DNA from: Glebionis coronaria
Lineage: Eukaryota; Streptophyta; Magnoliopsida; Asterales; Asteraceae
Length of the DNA: 64,000 nucleotides
Reading direction: 5' to 3'
Assembly: GCA_025667525.1 (NCBI GenBank)
Contig: CM046882.1
Location: forward strand, 498,570,292-498,634,291
The notes beneath the pieces are model-generated. The model saw nothing but the letters and a program-made list of their open reading frames with translations. It searched no databases and was not told the DNA's origin. Positions 45,908 to 57,234 of the stretch are shown in pieces. The position numbers were made by a program, and so were the translations under genes. Position 1 is the first letter of the stretch. Each line of letters opens with the position of its first letter.

Positions 45908-46344
45908 CAGGGTGTCAACATTTCCGATCCGACTCAAACTCGATCTGATCCGAGCATATTCGGGTCGGGTTACTAGGATTGAAATTTTAATTCAAGTTAG
46001 TTGGATCAACTCGACTAATCCGAATTCGAAATCGGGTAAAATATTTATGTCTAATTCGGGTTCGTGTCAAATCGATTGACCCGAATAAGAGTTTTTTTAA
46101 TTTAAATTAAACCTAAATTCTATTAAAAAAATTTAAAAAGTTATTTTTTAATATTTTACCCATACTCGGGTCGACCCGAACCGAATAAACTCGACTCGAG
46201 TATACCAGACCTGAATAGACCCGAGCCCGACTAACTCGAGTTCAATTCGAATCAGGTTCGGGTAAATTATTTGTACCTTTAACCCGAATTCAACTCGACC
46301 CAAATAATCCGAACTTGACCAACCCGACCCGATTCTCACCCCTA
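45908..46344. mobile_element. hAT-type MITE (437 bp)
   Basis: Left end CAGGGTGTCAACATT; the right end reverse-complemented is TAGGGGTGAGAATCGGG. The flanks ATTGTGTG (45900-45907) and ATTTTGTG (46345-46352) match at 7 of 8 bases, consistent with a hAT duplication. The interior is rich in ACCCGAA/TTCGGGT and self-complementary. No transposase. Confidence 0.78.
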
Positions 46345-46425
46345 ATTTTGTGTAAAAGGGTAATTAAGTGCACTGTTTGAGTTAATGTGGGTTGATAAAC
46401 TTTATTTGGATACGACAAAGCCTTT

Positions 46426-46796
46426 CATATTTATTTTAATCTAATGGATAAAATTAAAATAAGATTTATCTTCACCATCTTTTTACAAAATTAATATCTC
46501 TTAAACCGTTAATCGTTATAGGAAAAAATACACTGTTACGAAAAGCATTTAATTATCTTTTTATAGATACGCTATACGATAAATTTTTGACAAAAAAAAT
46601 CTCTTCATTTTTTTCAGTGTTTTTTCATAATTATCAAAAATTATCATATATGATACTAATATCATATATAATGTAATACCAGTATCATATATGATATAAC
46701 TTATCATATCTGATATAAACCAATATCATATATGATTTAATAATAATTTACCATTTAACACTAATATCATAATAATTAAAAAATTTAGACACCCAC
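46426..46796. repeat. Left half of a long inverted repeat split by the gypsy element
   Basis: The arm 46426-46610 is the inverted counterpart of about 59995-60180: GCATTTAATTATCTTT is shared exactly, with roughly 70% similarity around it by eye. It probably formed one foldback-type MITE of about 0.7 kb before the gypsy insertion. The inner part (about 46697-46780) is also directly repeated at 59842-59938. Confidence 0.6.
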
Positions 46797-46800
46797 TGCA

Positions 46801-49800
46801 CTGAATTCCATAGGGGCCTGCCGGAGCACTTCCTCTGCCTAGTAGGGATCAGCCGCTACTATTATGGGAGGGAGGATAGATATCCATGCTTTCTGACCGA
46901 GCGTAGACAGGGTAGGTCTTCTATACTGTAGATGCGAACATGTCCTATAGTACTTGTGAAATTACTAACCCGTATGTATGCAAATTTCCACAGAGATGAA
47001 GTTGTTCGGCTTATTACGCCAAGGCGATCCAAGCAAAGTTCTGTTGGAAATTCACTTTATGTGACGACATTTAAGAATTCTCATTAGTTATCATAGTCAC
47101 ACACGCTTAGACTAGACTAGGAACGTTGTATAGTTTAAGTAGCGTGTGTGACTATATATACCCCTCCTAGGCTTCCAAGGAGGGGTGTTGATTGTGTTTC
47201 TATTTGTTTTCATTTTGCAATACACTTTTTCTTAACCTTTTCACACACAACCTCTCTTCTCTCTCTCTCAACAATGGCTTCCACCATTTACCACCATGTT
47301 AGACCACCGGATCATATAAAGCAAATCTACAATTGGTATCAGAGCCTCGGTTCCATCCTTGGATCATGTTTTTGTTTCGATTTGGTGGTCTAAAAATTTT
47401 TTGTTGGGTCTCGTTCTATAATTTTTTTTGGTCCGAATCTATCATTTTTGTCACTAGTCTGTTAACTTGTTGTCACTCTTGTATGTCATCAGTCAAAGTT
47501 GGTTTCTTTTTGTTTCCCTGGTTTCATCAAAACAGATTCATCTTTTTAAGTCCCTGGTTTCATTTTTTTACCTGGTTTTATATCTTGTCATATCTGGTTT
47601 TAGTGGTCCCCAACTGGTAACAAATCATGGTCATATCTGTTGGTATTCACATCCCTCTGGTCCAATAGTCACATTTTTAGATCTGTCCTGGTTATGGGTT
47701 CTTTTGTTTGCATTTTTTAAGATGAAGATAAGTTTTACCCAGAAAAACACAGATCCTGAAAATTAGGAAAAAGTACCGTTGGATAAGTTTCTCTGCTGGT
47801 CATCTTTACGATGGCAACATCGCATTGAGTGCGATGGGTTGACTGCGATGGCTCGCCTACGATGACTCGCCTGTGATGACTCGCCTGCGATGACTCGCCT
47901 GCGATGTCTCGCTACGATGGGTAGCATCTTGTTACGATGGGGGTACTAGACTGCGATGGACATATTTTCTTTTGACTGCGATGGTTAAAAAGTTTAGACT
48001 GCGATGGTTAAAAAGTTAAGACTGCGATGGGACTCATGTTATGATGGCAATCTTTTTTGACTTCGATGGGTTTAAAAAGATAGGCTGCGATGGAAATCTT
48101 TTGACTGCGATGGGTTCACTTTTTAAGACTGCGATGGGTTAAATCTTATACTGCGATGGCAACGTCTTTTTGACTCCGATGCAGTTTAAAACGTGACCAT
48201 GTAGTTTAAATTTACACTTGACCGAAACCAACACATCCGACTCAACTCGGTAATTACCGAGTTGACTCAGTTTACTCACTGAGTCCAACATAACACATCC
48301 AACCTTATATCACCACAACTCCATCCATCTAATCCTAATTCCCTTCGTCACTTAATCCCCATCTAGACTCAAACAAACAGAAAAGTAAATGATCTCAGAT
48401 TCATCTTTTCGTGTAAACATGCATGTTGAGATCTTTTAAGATCTATTCACGAAAATCAAACATCATCACAGATCCTTGTTTAGCTTTTAACCAATGTTAA
48501 TATACGAAATTAAAATAAGATTTATAACAAAACTTGTTATAATCATTATTCTGTTTCGCTTCTATAAACAAAAACCAACATGGAATGCTAATCTAGACCT
48601 ACCTGAGATCAATTCGAATTGATCTTGAAGTCGTGTCTCTCTCGTTAAAAATCACAGAAATCGAATGATTTGTGTTCGAAATGATTTGATGTTATTTGTT
48701 TGTTGAGATTAGATAGATTAAGATGAGATGGATTAATTGTTTGATGAAGTTTGAAGATGAGATTTCGTGTAGGAGGCGATGGAAATTATGTGGTGTCTGG
48801 GTGGGTGATGAGATGAGTATTTGGGGGCGGATGTATCTAGGTAATGAGATTAAGATAATAAGAGTGATATTAGGGTTATTCATTTATATCCCTTTTGTTA
48901 TCTCTTGGACCGGGTATTGCAATGATCAATGGGCCATGAAACAATGCTATGAAGTTGGGCCGTATGATACATAAATTTTCATTTCAAAATTTTATTTTGA
49001 ATAAAATTTTGTGTATTATGATATTCTTTGGATATTATCGGGACAAAAGTGATGTGACAAAGTGATCAATGTGACGCGACAAAAAGACGAGACAACGTGA
49101 CAAGAAATTTATTTGACGAGACCAAGAGAAAATTTGGCGATTTTTAGTGACTACAGATTTCGTTTGATCGGGTATTAATTACGTGACGTTGAAGACGGAT
49201 TTTTTGAAGGCGTGTATTTATTTAATCTTCAACGATAACTTGCTCGTGCCTAATCTTAGAATGAAGACTTGTTTATCTGGTTTCCGGGTTCGGGGTGGAT
49301 GGTTGATGACTCGGATAACTATCACTTAAAGGGGTTACACTGTTGTACTCAGTGTCACGCGCTTAGTCGACGTGGATAATTTCAAGAGGTGTTGTGCTTA
49401 TAGACTTCTTCAGTGATGCATTGAGTACTTAGAGATTTCTCCACCGTTCTTCATTCAACAATTTTGCAAGCTTAAGTCACAAGATCGAAGGATTTTTATT
49501 CAGCTTCATGTTTGATGTATCTGGTTCATTCAATCAGTGGTCACTTCAAATTGCTTTCACGTGGGTTGGTAAAGATGGCCATGGAGAGTTTATGAGAAGA
49601 TATTTTCGATCAACGGCTGATTCTCACAAAATATATATAATTCAGCTTATTTATTATTCTCGCGAGATTTCAGGTACATGTGCATACGATTTATTGATGG
49701 TTCCGAGTTTCGAAACCATCAAGGGGGAAAAAGAAGACACATTGAACGCACAACGAGTACACGTGATGAACTTAATACCTTCTTTTGATTTAAAGACATT

Positions 49801-52800
49801 CCGGGATGACATTTGTCATAGCCGCAGAGAAAATCAGTGTTATAACTCGTGGCGTTATCAATCTCTAAACGGTACACTACTGATTCGATGTTTAATTGTT
49901 TGGTTGTTGCAATTATTCATCATCATTATCCTATCTGCATTCCCGGGACTTAACTGACTCTGGTGCATCTCCGGAAGAAGATATGTGCATTTCTGGGACT
50001 TAATTGACTCTGGTGTTACGATGTCAACTTCATGAATGGGATAAAGTGTCTACTTCAGTATTTGAGCTTCATACTTGGGATTGATTTACTTTCTTCAACT
50101 ATGTGGGGGAAGAAATGTCTTGATTCTTTCTAGTATGCATAACTTGAACTCTCAGGGGGAAGAAAAATTCAGAAGAATTATTTCAAGCGTGAGAAGAGAA
50201 GTTGTTGATATACTTGGTGTGCCCCAAGCTTTCAATCCCTCTTAGCAACGTTATCATGTTATATGATGGGATTTGCTTGTTAGATTCCGATGTGCGCTTA
50301 ATTATTCTAAGCTTTATTGAAAGCTTTGAAGTTGCTTACGAGGATTGTCGTTTTAGGGGGAAGCTATTTAAAAGCTTCTACATCAAGTTTATGTGGCATG
50401 AATTAGGGGGAAGTTAATTCAGAAGCTTCTCCTTAACTAGAAGTGTATGGGTTACTTAGCTCGTGTCGTTACAGTATTTCTTCTACAAGTTACTTTAATG
50501 ATGAGTCGTTTTGAAGACGAAGGCCTCAGAAGACTTCATCAGCACTGGACGCTTCATGAAAGCTCTTGTTCTTAATCATTATGTACTTGTTAGGAAGAAT
50601 ATTGTAAGGAATTCTACACGTCGTTCCATGGGAGAAGATTGTTGGAAGTTCACTTTATGTGACGACATTTAAGAATTCCCATTAGTTATCATAGTCACAC
50701 ACGCTTAGACTAGACTAGGAACGTTGTATAGTTTAAGTAGCGTGTGTGACTATATATACCCCTCCTAGGCTTCCAAGGAGGGGTGTTGCTTGTGTTTCTT
50801 TCTTATTTTAATACATTTTCTATTTTCACACACTCAACCTTTCTCTCTCAACTCAACAATGGCTTCCACCATCTTCTACCACCATGTTAGACCACCGGAT
50901 CTATAATAGCAAATCTACAAGTTCCATAAGGATCTCGACCATTGAAAGAAGGTGAACCCCCCTTACTAGAGGCCACCATCAACATGACCATCCCACTGGA
51001 AGAAACAACTAAGCAGCGGTCGGATGAGGAAGAGCCCGTGATTCAGAAGTCTCCCCTAGATTTCCATATTGAAGACGGTGAGGAGCTGCTGTTGGACAAT
51101 GCCGTACCGCACCAAGATGAAGAAGAACAACTCACCGATCCATCTATCAATCGCATCGGTGAAGAAGAAACAATACAAGATTCTGGATCCCCCCAGCCAC
51201 CAAAGCCCAAATCTAGAAAGCGTAATTCCACCAGGAAGGTAGCGAAAAACATGGAGGCTGAGGAAGGGGCACACAATGCTCCCCCAAAGAAACTAAGGCA
51301 GGACCACCCGCAGTTCCAAGAGGGAAGTAGTACCTCTACGGCCCAAGGCAACCCCTCGTCGCATGTTGATGATCAAGTCTAGAAGGCAACCCCTGTGAAT
51401 GTCGTGGCTCCTACTACCACGGAACCCATAATTGGCACTACGTAAGTACCAACAATACTCCATAAGATATAATCCACGAACAAAAACTAATAAGTGTGTT
51501 TTAATAACAGGGCGTACCCGTCGATAGTAGCACAGGAGAAGGAGGTGGAAAGGGAACCCTCACACGTGATATCACTGAGACCTCCATCCCCTCCTTTAAC
51601 TCATGAAGAGGAGCCACGTTCTGAGGGACCTGACACCAATCTTCGTCCAGCCTAGAACTTGTCCAGCTTAACAAGATTAGAGGCGGAGTCTGAGTGCATA
51701 GAATTTATGGATCACATAACTCCTCCAGCGCTGGCACAAGACTTGGATGAACTCGAGCACGAGACGCTGCTGGAGCAGTATGATGTAGCCATATCGCACC
51801 AGGCGACAGTCGGAGTGGCCCTACGGCGCCGTCAGGAAGGAGCCTTGGCTAACGTGATCCGTGCTGAGAGGAAGATTGCTCGCAGAGAGGAACTAGTGGA
51901 AAAGATGAGAAGACTATAACGTCCTTGCAGGCAGCTTTGGTTGTAGCGGAATCCACAGTCAAGGAACAAGCCAACCACGCCAATGCACGCGAGGAACGCA
52001 TTGCTGAGCTGGAGGCCCTCCTAGCTGCATCCAATGAGAAGGTACGCGCTTCTATTGATACTCATTTGTTCACATAAGACCCACATTGTCTTGTAGTAAT
52101 TCAAATTATTTATTTATGGGTATCCGCAGCCGAAGCCGCCACTAAAGCCGTAACAGTACAAGCCTTCACCATTGCTCAAGAACGCGATACGCTCAAGGAC
52201 GAACTCACCCATGCGCAGACTATCATGGAAGAGAGAGCTGCGGTAGCGGAGGGAGAACTGAGTAGGATAGCAACGGACTGCGCTGAAGTGTTGTGCCCTC
52301 CCTTGCTCACGGCCATAGCCGGGCGTAAATGGATGGTGGGCCATGGGATGCGCCTTGCCGTAACCCAGGTAACGGAGGCTCCTTACTTGTTGCAGGCTTT
52401 TGCGGATGTTGTATCGGACAACATTGACCGTGGTAGGCACGAGGGTTTGATCAAAGCTGTGGAGCTGATAAGCAAGAATGAAGACATTACTCAACACGCC
52501 TACCATAATCCTCTAGCTGAAGATAAGATGACCGCCTCTATGGCCGCCCTTGGGGAAATCCAACACCCATTCCTAGACGATCTTGAGTCGCTGAAGGATG
52601 CTCCCAACGAGACAGTCATGGCTAAGCTCACAACCAACCCCATCCAACTGACCCTGCCAACATATGACTCAACCTCGAAAGTGATAGAGGGTGAGAAAAT
52701 CTTAACTGAGGCATTGGATGCCAACATGACTAGGGTTAAGGATGGTAAAAATGCTCGCGGCGAGGTCCTCTGTGTCTTGATTGCCGAAGGAAAGAGGGAA

Positions 52801-52827
52801 ATAGGAGAGTTCCTACCACCTCTGTAA
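46801..52827 (+). pseudogene. Antisense ORF of Tat element (gypsy-type transposase-28-like), spliced and interrupted
   Basis: Plus strand, opposite to gag-pol. Readable exons are 46801-46911, 46994-47041 joined to 50925-51441 across the nested element, 51511-52041 and 52130-52827. Introns have GT..AG ends: 46912-46993, 51442-51510, 52042-52129. The N-terminal part holds LPEHFLCLVGISRYYYGRED and EMKLFGLLRQGDPSKV, then KEGEPPLLEATINMTIPL, as I recall from 'putative gypsy-type transposon' proteins (PF04195-like). The C-terminal exon (MEERAAVAEGELSR onward, ending IGEFLPPL) is helical. Damage: TAA 50927-50929, TAG 51380-51382, TAG 51653-51655, a frameshift near 51912 and a one-base phase mismatch at the last intron. 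Function unknown in the family. Confidence 0.75.
47042..50919 (+). mobile_element. Non-coding LTR element (LARD-like), copy 2, nested in Tat element
   Basis: 3878 bp flanked by the perfect duplication AGTTC (47037-47041 and 50920-50924). LTRs are 47042-47331 (290 bp) and 50640-50919 (280 bp), TG..CA. The PBS ATTGGTATCAGAGC (47332-47345) matches initiator Met tRNA. The interior is collinear with copy 1 (28735-33047): GCGATGG minisatellite (47817-48185), palindrome (48239-48268), AT-rich part, then GGGGGAAG tracts before the 3' LTR. No gag or pol; the ORFs (such as 49508-49957) have no recognisable domain. It needs copia enzymes in trans. Confidence 0.9.
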
Positions 52828-53536
52828 CTTATATTTGCAAACATTTGTACCTTATTCGTCCGTGTATGTACACGGCTAGAACTGACAATATTGTTATAAC
52901 TCGTTATATTTATGTAAGTCCGTGATGACCACGGCTATTTTTGTGTTTTGAATTTGAAACTTGTTTATTTTCTTTAGATATCATATATCTACTTTGCATG
53001 ACATGTTACGTCTTACCCAGAATAAAATCAAGTCTATATTTTACTAGACGTGCGGCGTGCGTCTTTACCATGCAAAGCACTATGTAAGTGCGGCATATGG
53101 GAACTTATTACAACGTCTTGTAAATAAGATGTCTAGTAAGGATACATGATCCGTGTCACTGGGGTTGCATCCCTCTTATGTGACAAGTTAAATTATTAGG
53201 TTCACTTAATCCTCTTACTCCGCCTGGGGACGAATAGTACATGTACGGTTTTGAATGAATGCATATGAATAAGAGATAGCATACTAAATCTATAAGACAA
53301 TATTTTGCACAAGGAATCTGAAAAATTATGACAATAATTTGCACAAGAACGAGCCGTGGAGCTAGCTAGGCACCACGACATTTTATTAGAACATTTACGA
53401 TTTTTGTTTTTTTTAACAAGAATGAAAAATCCTAAAAAACAAATAGATCCTAGAAAGCAATAAAACATAAGAGAATACATGGATCTTCATTGAAGCCAAC
53501 TGTGTAGCGAAGTGTCCATGCGGAAGCCGTAGCCTT
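52828..53536. other. Non-coding spacer between antisense gene and integrase of Tat element
   Basis: Both genes end into this stretch from opposite sides (convergent). It holds short inverted motifs such as GTCCGTGTATGTACACGG (52858-52875) and a nearby CCGTGATGACCACGG, which could act in 3' end formation. No ORF. Confidence 0.45.
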
Positions 53537-54845
53537 TCAAAGGTAGCATTTTTTAAGGTTGCAGATATTCCATGTGTGTTCCAGGTCACGGCCATCCATG
53601 TCATGCAACTTGTATGCGCCCCGTCCTAAGGCTTCCGTAACCTCATCCGGCCCTTCCCACTTGGGGCCCAGCTTTCCTGTATTCTCCGCGCGACTTGCCT
53701 CGTTAGCACGATAAACAAAATCTCCCGGTCGAAAGGAAACACCTTTAACCTTGGCATCGTAGTAATCCTTCATGCGTGCATTGGACTTGGCCTCATTGAT
53801 GGCCGCTATTTCTCTTTTCTCCTCCAGCAAGTCCAGATTAATACGGAGTTGCTCATCATTCGTGACGACATTAACCTCTGCCGTGCGGATGGTTGGCATC
53901 CCAATTTTTGCTGGTATAACAGCCTCAGTCCCGTAGGCCAGCGCAAATGGAGTGTCCCCATTGGTTGTTTTAATCATAGTCCTATGCGCCCATAGAACAT
54001 GCGGCAACTCATCTACCCACTTGGCACTTCGTTCATCCAAGCGTGCTTTGATGCCTTCACCTAGACTTCTATTTGCTCGTTCCACAAGACCATTGCTCTG
54101 TGGATGCTTAACAAATGCGAAGCGCCGCGTGATGTTCAACGTCGCGCACCAATCTTTGAATGGATAATCCGCGAACTGCTTCCCGTTATCTGAGATGATT
54201 TCTCCTGGCAAGCCAAAAACGGCACACGATGTTTTCCCAAACAAACTTTTTAACTTGCTTGCCTGTAATGGATTTAACCGCCTTAGCTTCTATCCATCGT
54301 GTAAACTAGTCCATTGCGACAATCAAAAACTTAACTCCCCCTGCAGCCACGGGAAAAGGTCCTGCAATGTCAATTCCCCATTTATAGAATGGCCATGGGG
54401 ATGTGATGGGTGTCAGTTCTTGCTGCGGATGTCGCGGTACTGGTTTGTGAACTTGGCAATCACTACATTTACGAATCATGTCTCGTGCATCCCTATGCAT
54501 AGTAGGCCAGTAATATCCTGTGCGTAGAGCTCGTGCCACTACGGATCGGGGACCTGCGTGCATACCGCATGACCCTTCATGGATCTCACTGATCACATAG
54601 GTAGCCTGACGTGGCCCGACACACCGCAACCACGGCTGTAAGAAGGAGCGTTTATAGAGAATACCTTCTCGGAGCTCAAAGTGCTGCGACTTCCTTCTGA
54701 TACGTCGTGCCGCCTTCTCATCATCCGGAAGGGTCTCATCAGTTAAATAGCTGATGATCGGGTTCATCCATGTTGGTCCATCTTTCTCAATTATAGCTGC
54801 GATTTCCCCTTCCGTTATAGACTTTTCCTTTAATATTTCTACCAA
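53537..54845 (-). pseudogene. Integrase of Tat element
   Basis: The N-terminal HHCC domain is in the 54845-54306 frame (HEGSCGMHAGPRSV, CSDCQVHK), followed by WGIDIAGPFPVA and a TAG near 54306 where the core normally continues. The 54244-53537 frame holds IISDNGKQFADYPF and HPQSNGLVERANRSL (catalytic D and E), then the C-terminal part FRPGDFVYRANEASR and GPKWEGPDEV. It inserts cDNA into the genome. Catalytic residues are present; the frame is broken between 54306 and 54244. Confidence 0.9.
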
Positions 54846-54848
54846 GAC

Positions 54849-55325
54849 TTACTTGGATAAGTGGGCGAAACTTGTAGACGCAATTTTGCTGAGAGCATCC
54901 GCCTTCTTGTTTTCACCTCTTGGTACCTGCTTGATAGAAAACTTGTTAAAAGTAGCTATGAGTGACTTGACTTTCTCCAAGTATCGAACCATGTTATCCT
55001 CCTTGGCTATGTAACCTCCTAGAATATGGTTCGCGACAAGCCGTGAGTCCACGTAAGCCTCAAGGTTGCAGACTCCCATTCTAGCGGCGATTTTTAAACC
55101 CGCAATCAACGCTTCATATTCTGCCTCATTATTAGTGGATGTGAATTCAAAATGCAGGGCGTAGGTAAACTCCATTCCTTCCGGATTCGTAAGGATGAGG
55201 CCAGTTCCTGACCCGTCCGTACACGAAGATCCGTCAGTAAACAAGACCCATGGTTCTGCTGGAGTTTCCTCTCGTTGTACGACCGGTCCGTCCTCATCTT
55301 GCTTCTCTATTAAGAAATCTGCCAA
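54849..55325 (-). pseudogene. Second (archaeal-type) RNase H of Tat element
   Basis: WVLFTDGSSCTDGSGTGLIL carries the first catalytic Asp; STNNEAEYEALIAGLKIA the Glu; EAYVDSRLVANHILG the next Asp; and GENKKADALSKIAS the last. This type-I RNase H, extra to the normal one, marks the Tat lineage. The domain is intact as a piece, but its frame is separated from its neighbours. Confidence 0.88.
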
Positions 55326-55526
55326 GATTTAGCCCTTGACCGCTGTCCTTGGTCTACAGGAGATGTTATGCTCTCCTAACAGAATGCGCCACTTCTGTAG
55401 CCTACCGACCACGTCCGGTTTGGAGATGATTTGATTTATTGGTTGATCAGTAATAACCACAATTGGGTGCGCCTGAAAGTACCGACGTAACCGCTTTGTG
55501 GCGAATACTAATGCTAAAACTAACTT

Positions 55527-57021
55527 CTACATAGAGGAATAATTCAACTCCGGCCCTTGTAGTGTTCTACTTATGAAGTAGACTGGAGTCTGGACTGTGT
55601 CCCTATCCATCATAAGTACTGCACTTATTGCTCCGTGTGTAGCCGACAGATACATAATGAGCTCTTCCTTAGGTTGAGGAGCCACTAGCATGGGAAGAGC
55701 TGTGAGATGTTGTTTAAGCTGACTAAAAGCTTCCTCAGCTTGCTTTGTCCAACAGAAATCTCCCTTCTTGATGCACTTCTTGAGTGTTTTGAATAGAGGT
55801 AGTGATTTCTCCGCGGACTTCGACAAGAACCTGTTTAGCCCGGCCAGCTTTCCATTCAATGATTGCACCTTTTTCCGCGTCTGAGGAGATGGTAACTGTA
55901 TCACCGCGTCTGTCTTTTCCGGGCAAGGCTTGATTCCGTTTGGATCGATCATGTATCCAAGGAACATCCCTTCAGTTGCCCCAAACGTGCATTTTTTGGA
56001 TTCAGTTTCATATTGATTCTCCTCAATGTGTCAAACGTCTCTTGGACGTCACGGAGAAGTGTCTCCTCCGTATGAATTTTGATGACTAGATCGTCAACAT
56101 AAACCTCAAGGTTGCGGCCTATCTGTGAGTCGGAGGCTTTATCAACAAGTCGCTGATATGTTGCCCCGGCGTTCTTTAGTCCGAATGGTTTTTTGTGTAA
56201 CAGTATACGCCCTGACTAGTATGAAACGTTGTCTTCTCCTCATCTTCTTCCGCCATCTGGATCTGGTGGTACCCTTTGTACGCATCTAAGAAGCACTTGA
56301 AAGGATACCCACATAGGGATTCCACCTTCCAGTCGATCTCTGGTAACGGATAGCAATCCTGCGGACAAGCTTTGTTCAGGTCCGTGAAGTCCACGCACAT
56401 GCGCCAGCTCCCGTCATGCTTCTTGACCATAACCGGGTTGGATAACCACTCGTGGTAGTATACCTCGCACATAATTCCTGCGTCTACTAATTTATGTACT
56501 TCATCCAGTATTACTTGGCTGCGTTCTGGTGCATGACCACGCTTCTTTTGCTTAACAGGAGGATACCCCTGGCGGATTTGAAGATTATGTTCTGCTATCG
56601 CACGCGGCACGCCCGTCATATGCTTGGGCTCCCATGCGAATACATCCAGGTTTGCTTTTAGGAGAGAGCACATGGCCCTCTTGCCACAATCCGAGAGCGT
56701 TCCCCCTATGGACACCTCTTGTTCTGGATAATCGGGATGGATTGCCACCTTCCAATTGGGGGGTGGTGACCCTTTCTTAATGGGAACAGGTAGGGCTGGT
56801 GTTGCCACTGCGTGGCATTCGGACGCTGGTATGATTGAGTTGTAGATGGTGAGAATTCCCCCTTCCACAGGGAATTTAATCATTCCGTGATCCATGGAGG
56901 GTATTACCCGTATGGCCAAGATGCCTGGTCTTCCTATGATCCCATTGTATGGAGAGTGTGAGTGTATCACCATGAAGTTCATCCACGCCGTGGTGGAATG
57001 CTCTTCATTCCCAATGGTCAC
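55527..57021 (-). pseudogene. Reverse transcriptase and first RNase H of Tat element
   Basis: The 57021-56176 frame starts after protease (YNGIIGRPGILAIRVIPS), then fingers and palm: IMCEVYYHEWLSNPVMVKK, WRMCVDFTDLNKACPQD, FKCFLDAYKGYHQI. A frameshift near 56190 moves reading to another frame with the intact YVDDLVIK at about 56080-56103, and then to the 55967-55527 frame with MFLGYMIDPNGIKP, LAGLNRFLSKSAEKSLPLF and the start of RNase H (YLSATHGAISAVLM). It copies element RNA; the catalytic residues survive but the ORF does not. Confidence 0.9.
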
Positions 57022-57045
57022 TAGCAGACGTAGTTGTCCTATTGG

Positions 57046-57234
57046 CTAGATGGAGTCCCTACTAAAGCCGATGAGCGGCGACATGGCCGGTACCAACTGG
57101 CTTCTTATTTCTAGTCGCAACTGTACGAAACAGTGTTCGTATAGCACCTCCGCCGATGACCCTCCATCCACATACATACGGCGAACATTGTGTGTCCCAA
57201 TGCTTACCTCAATCGTGAGAGGTGCATCGGCCAC
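57046..57234 (-). pseudogene. Protease of Tat element
   Basis: YVDGGSSAEVLYEHCF is the aspartic protease active-site region typical of Tat/Retand (VDGGSS). The frame is short because stops lie on either side (57046-57048 and upstream of 57234). Confidence 0.85.

Noticed and set aside
46148..46339. Small minus-strand ORF in a glycine-rich frame
   Set aside because: Lies inside the hAT MITE repeat; not coding.
49508..49957. 149-codon ORF in the second LARD-like element as a possible gene
   Set aside because: The homologous stretch in the first copy (31630-32030) is broken by frame changes and there is no recognisable domain, so coding is not supported.
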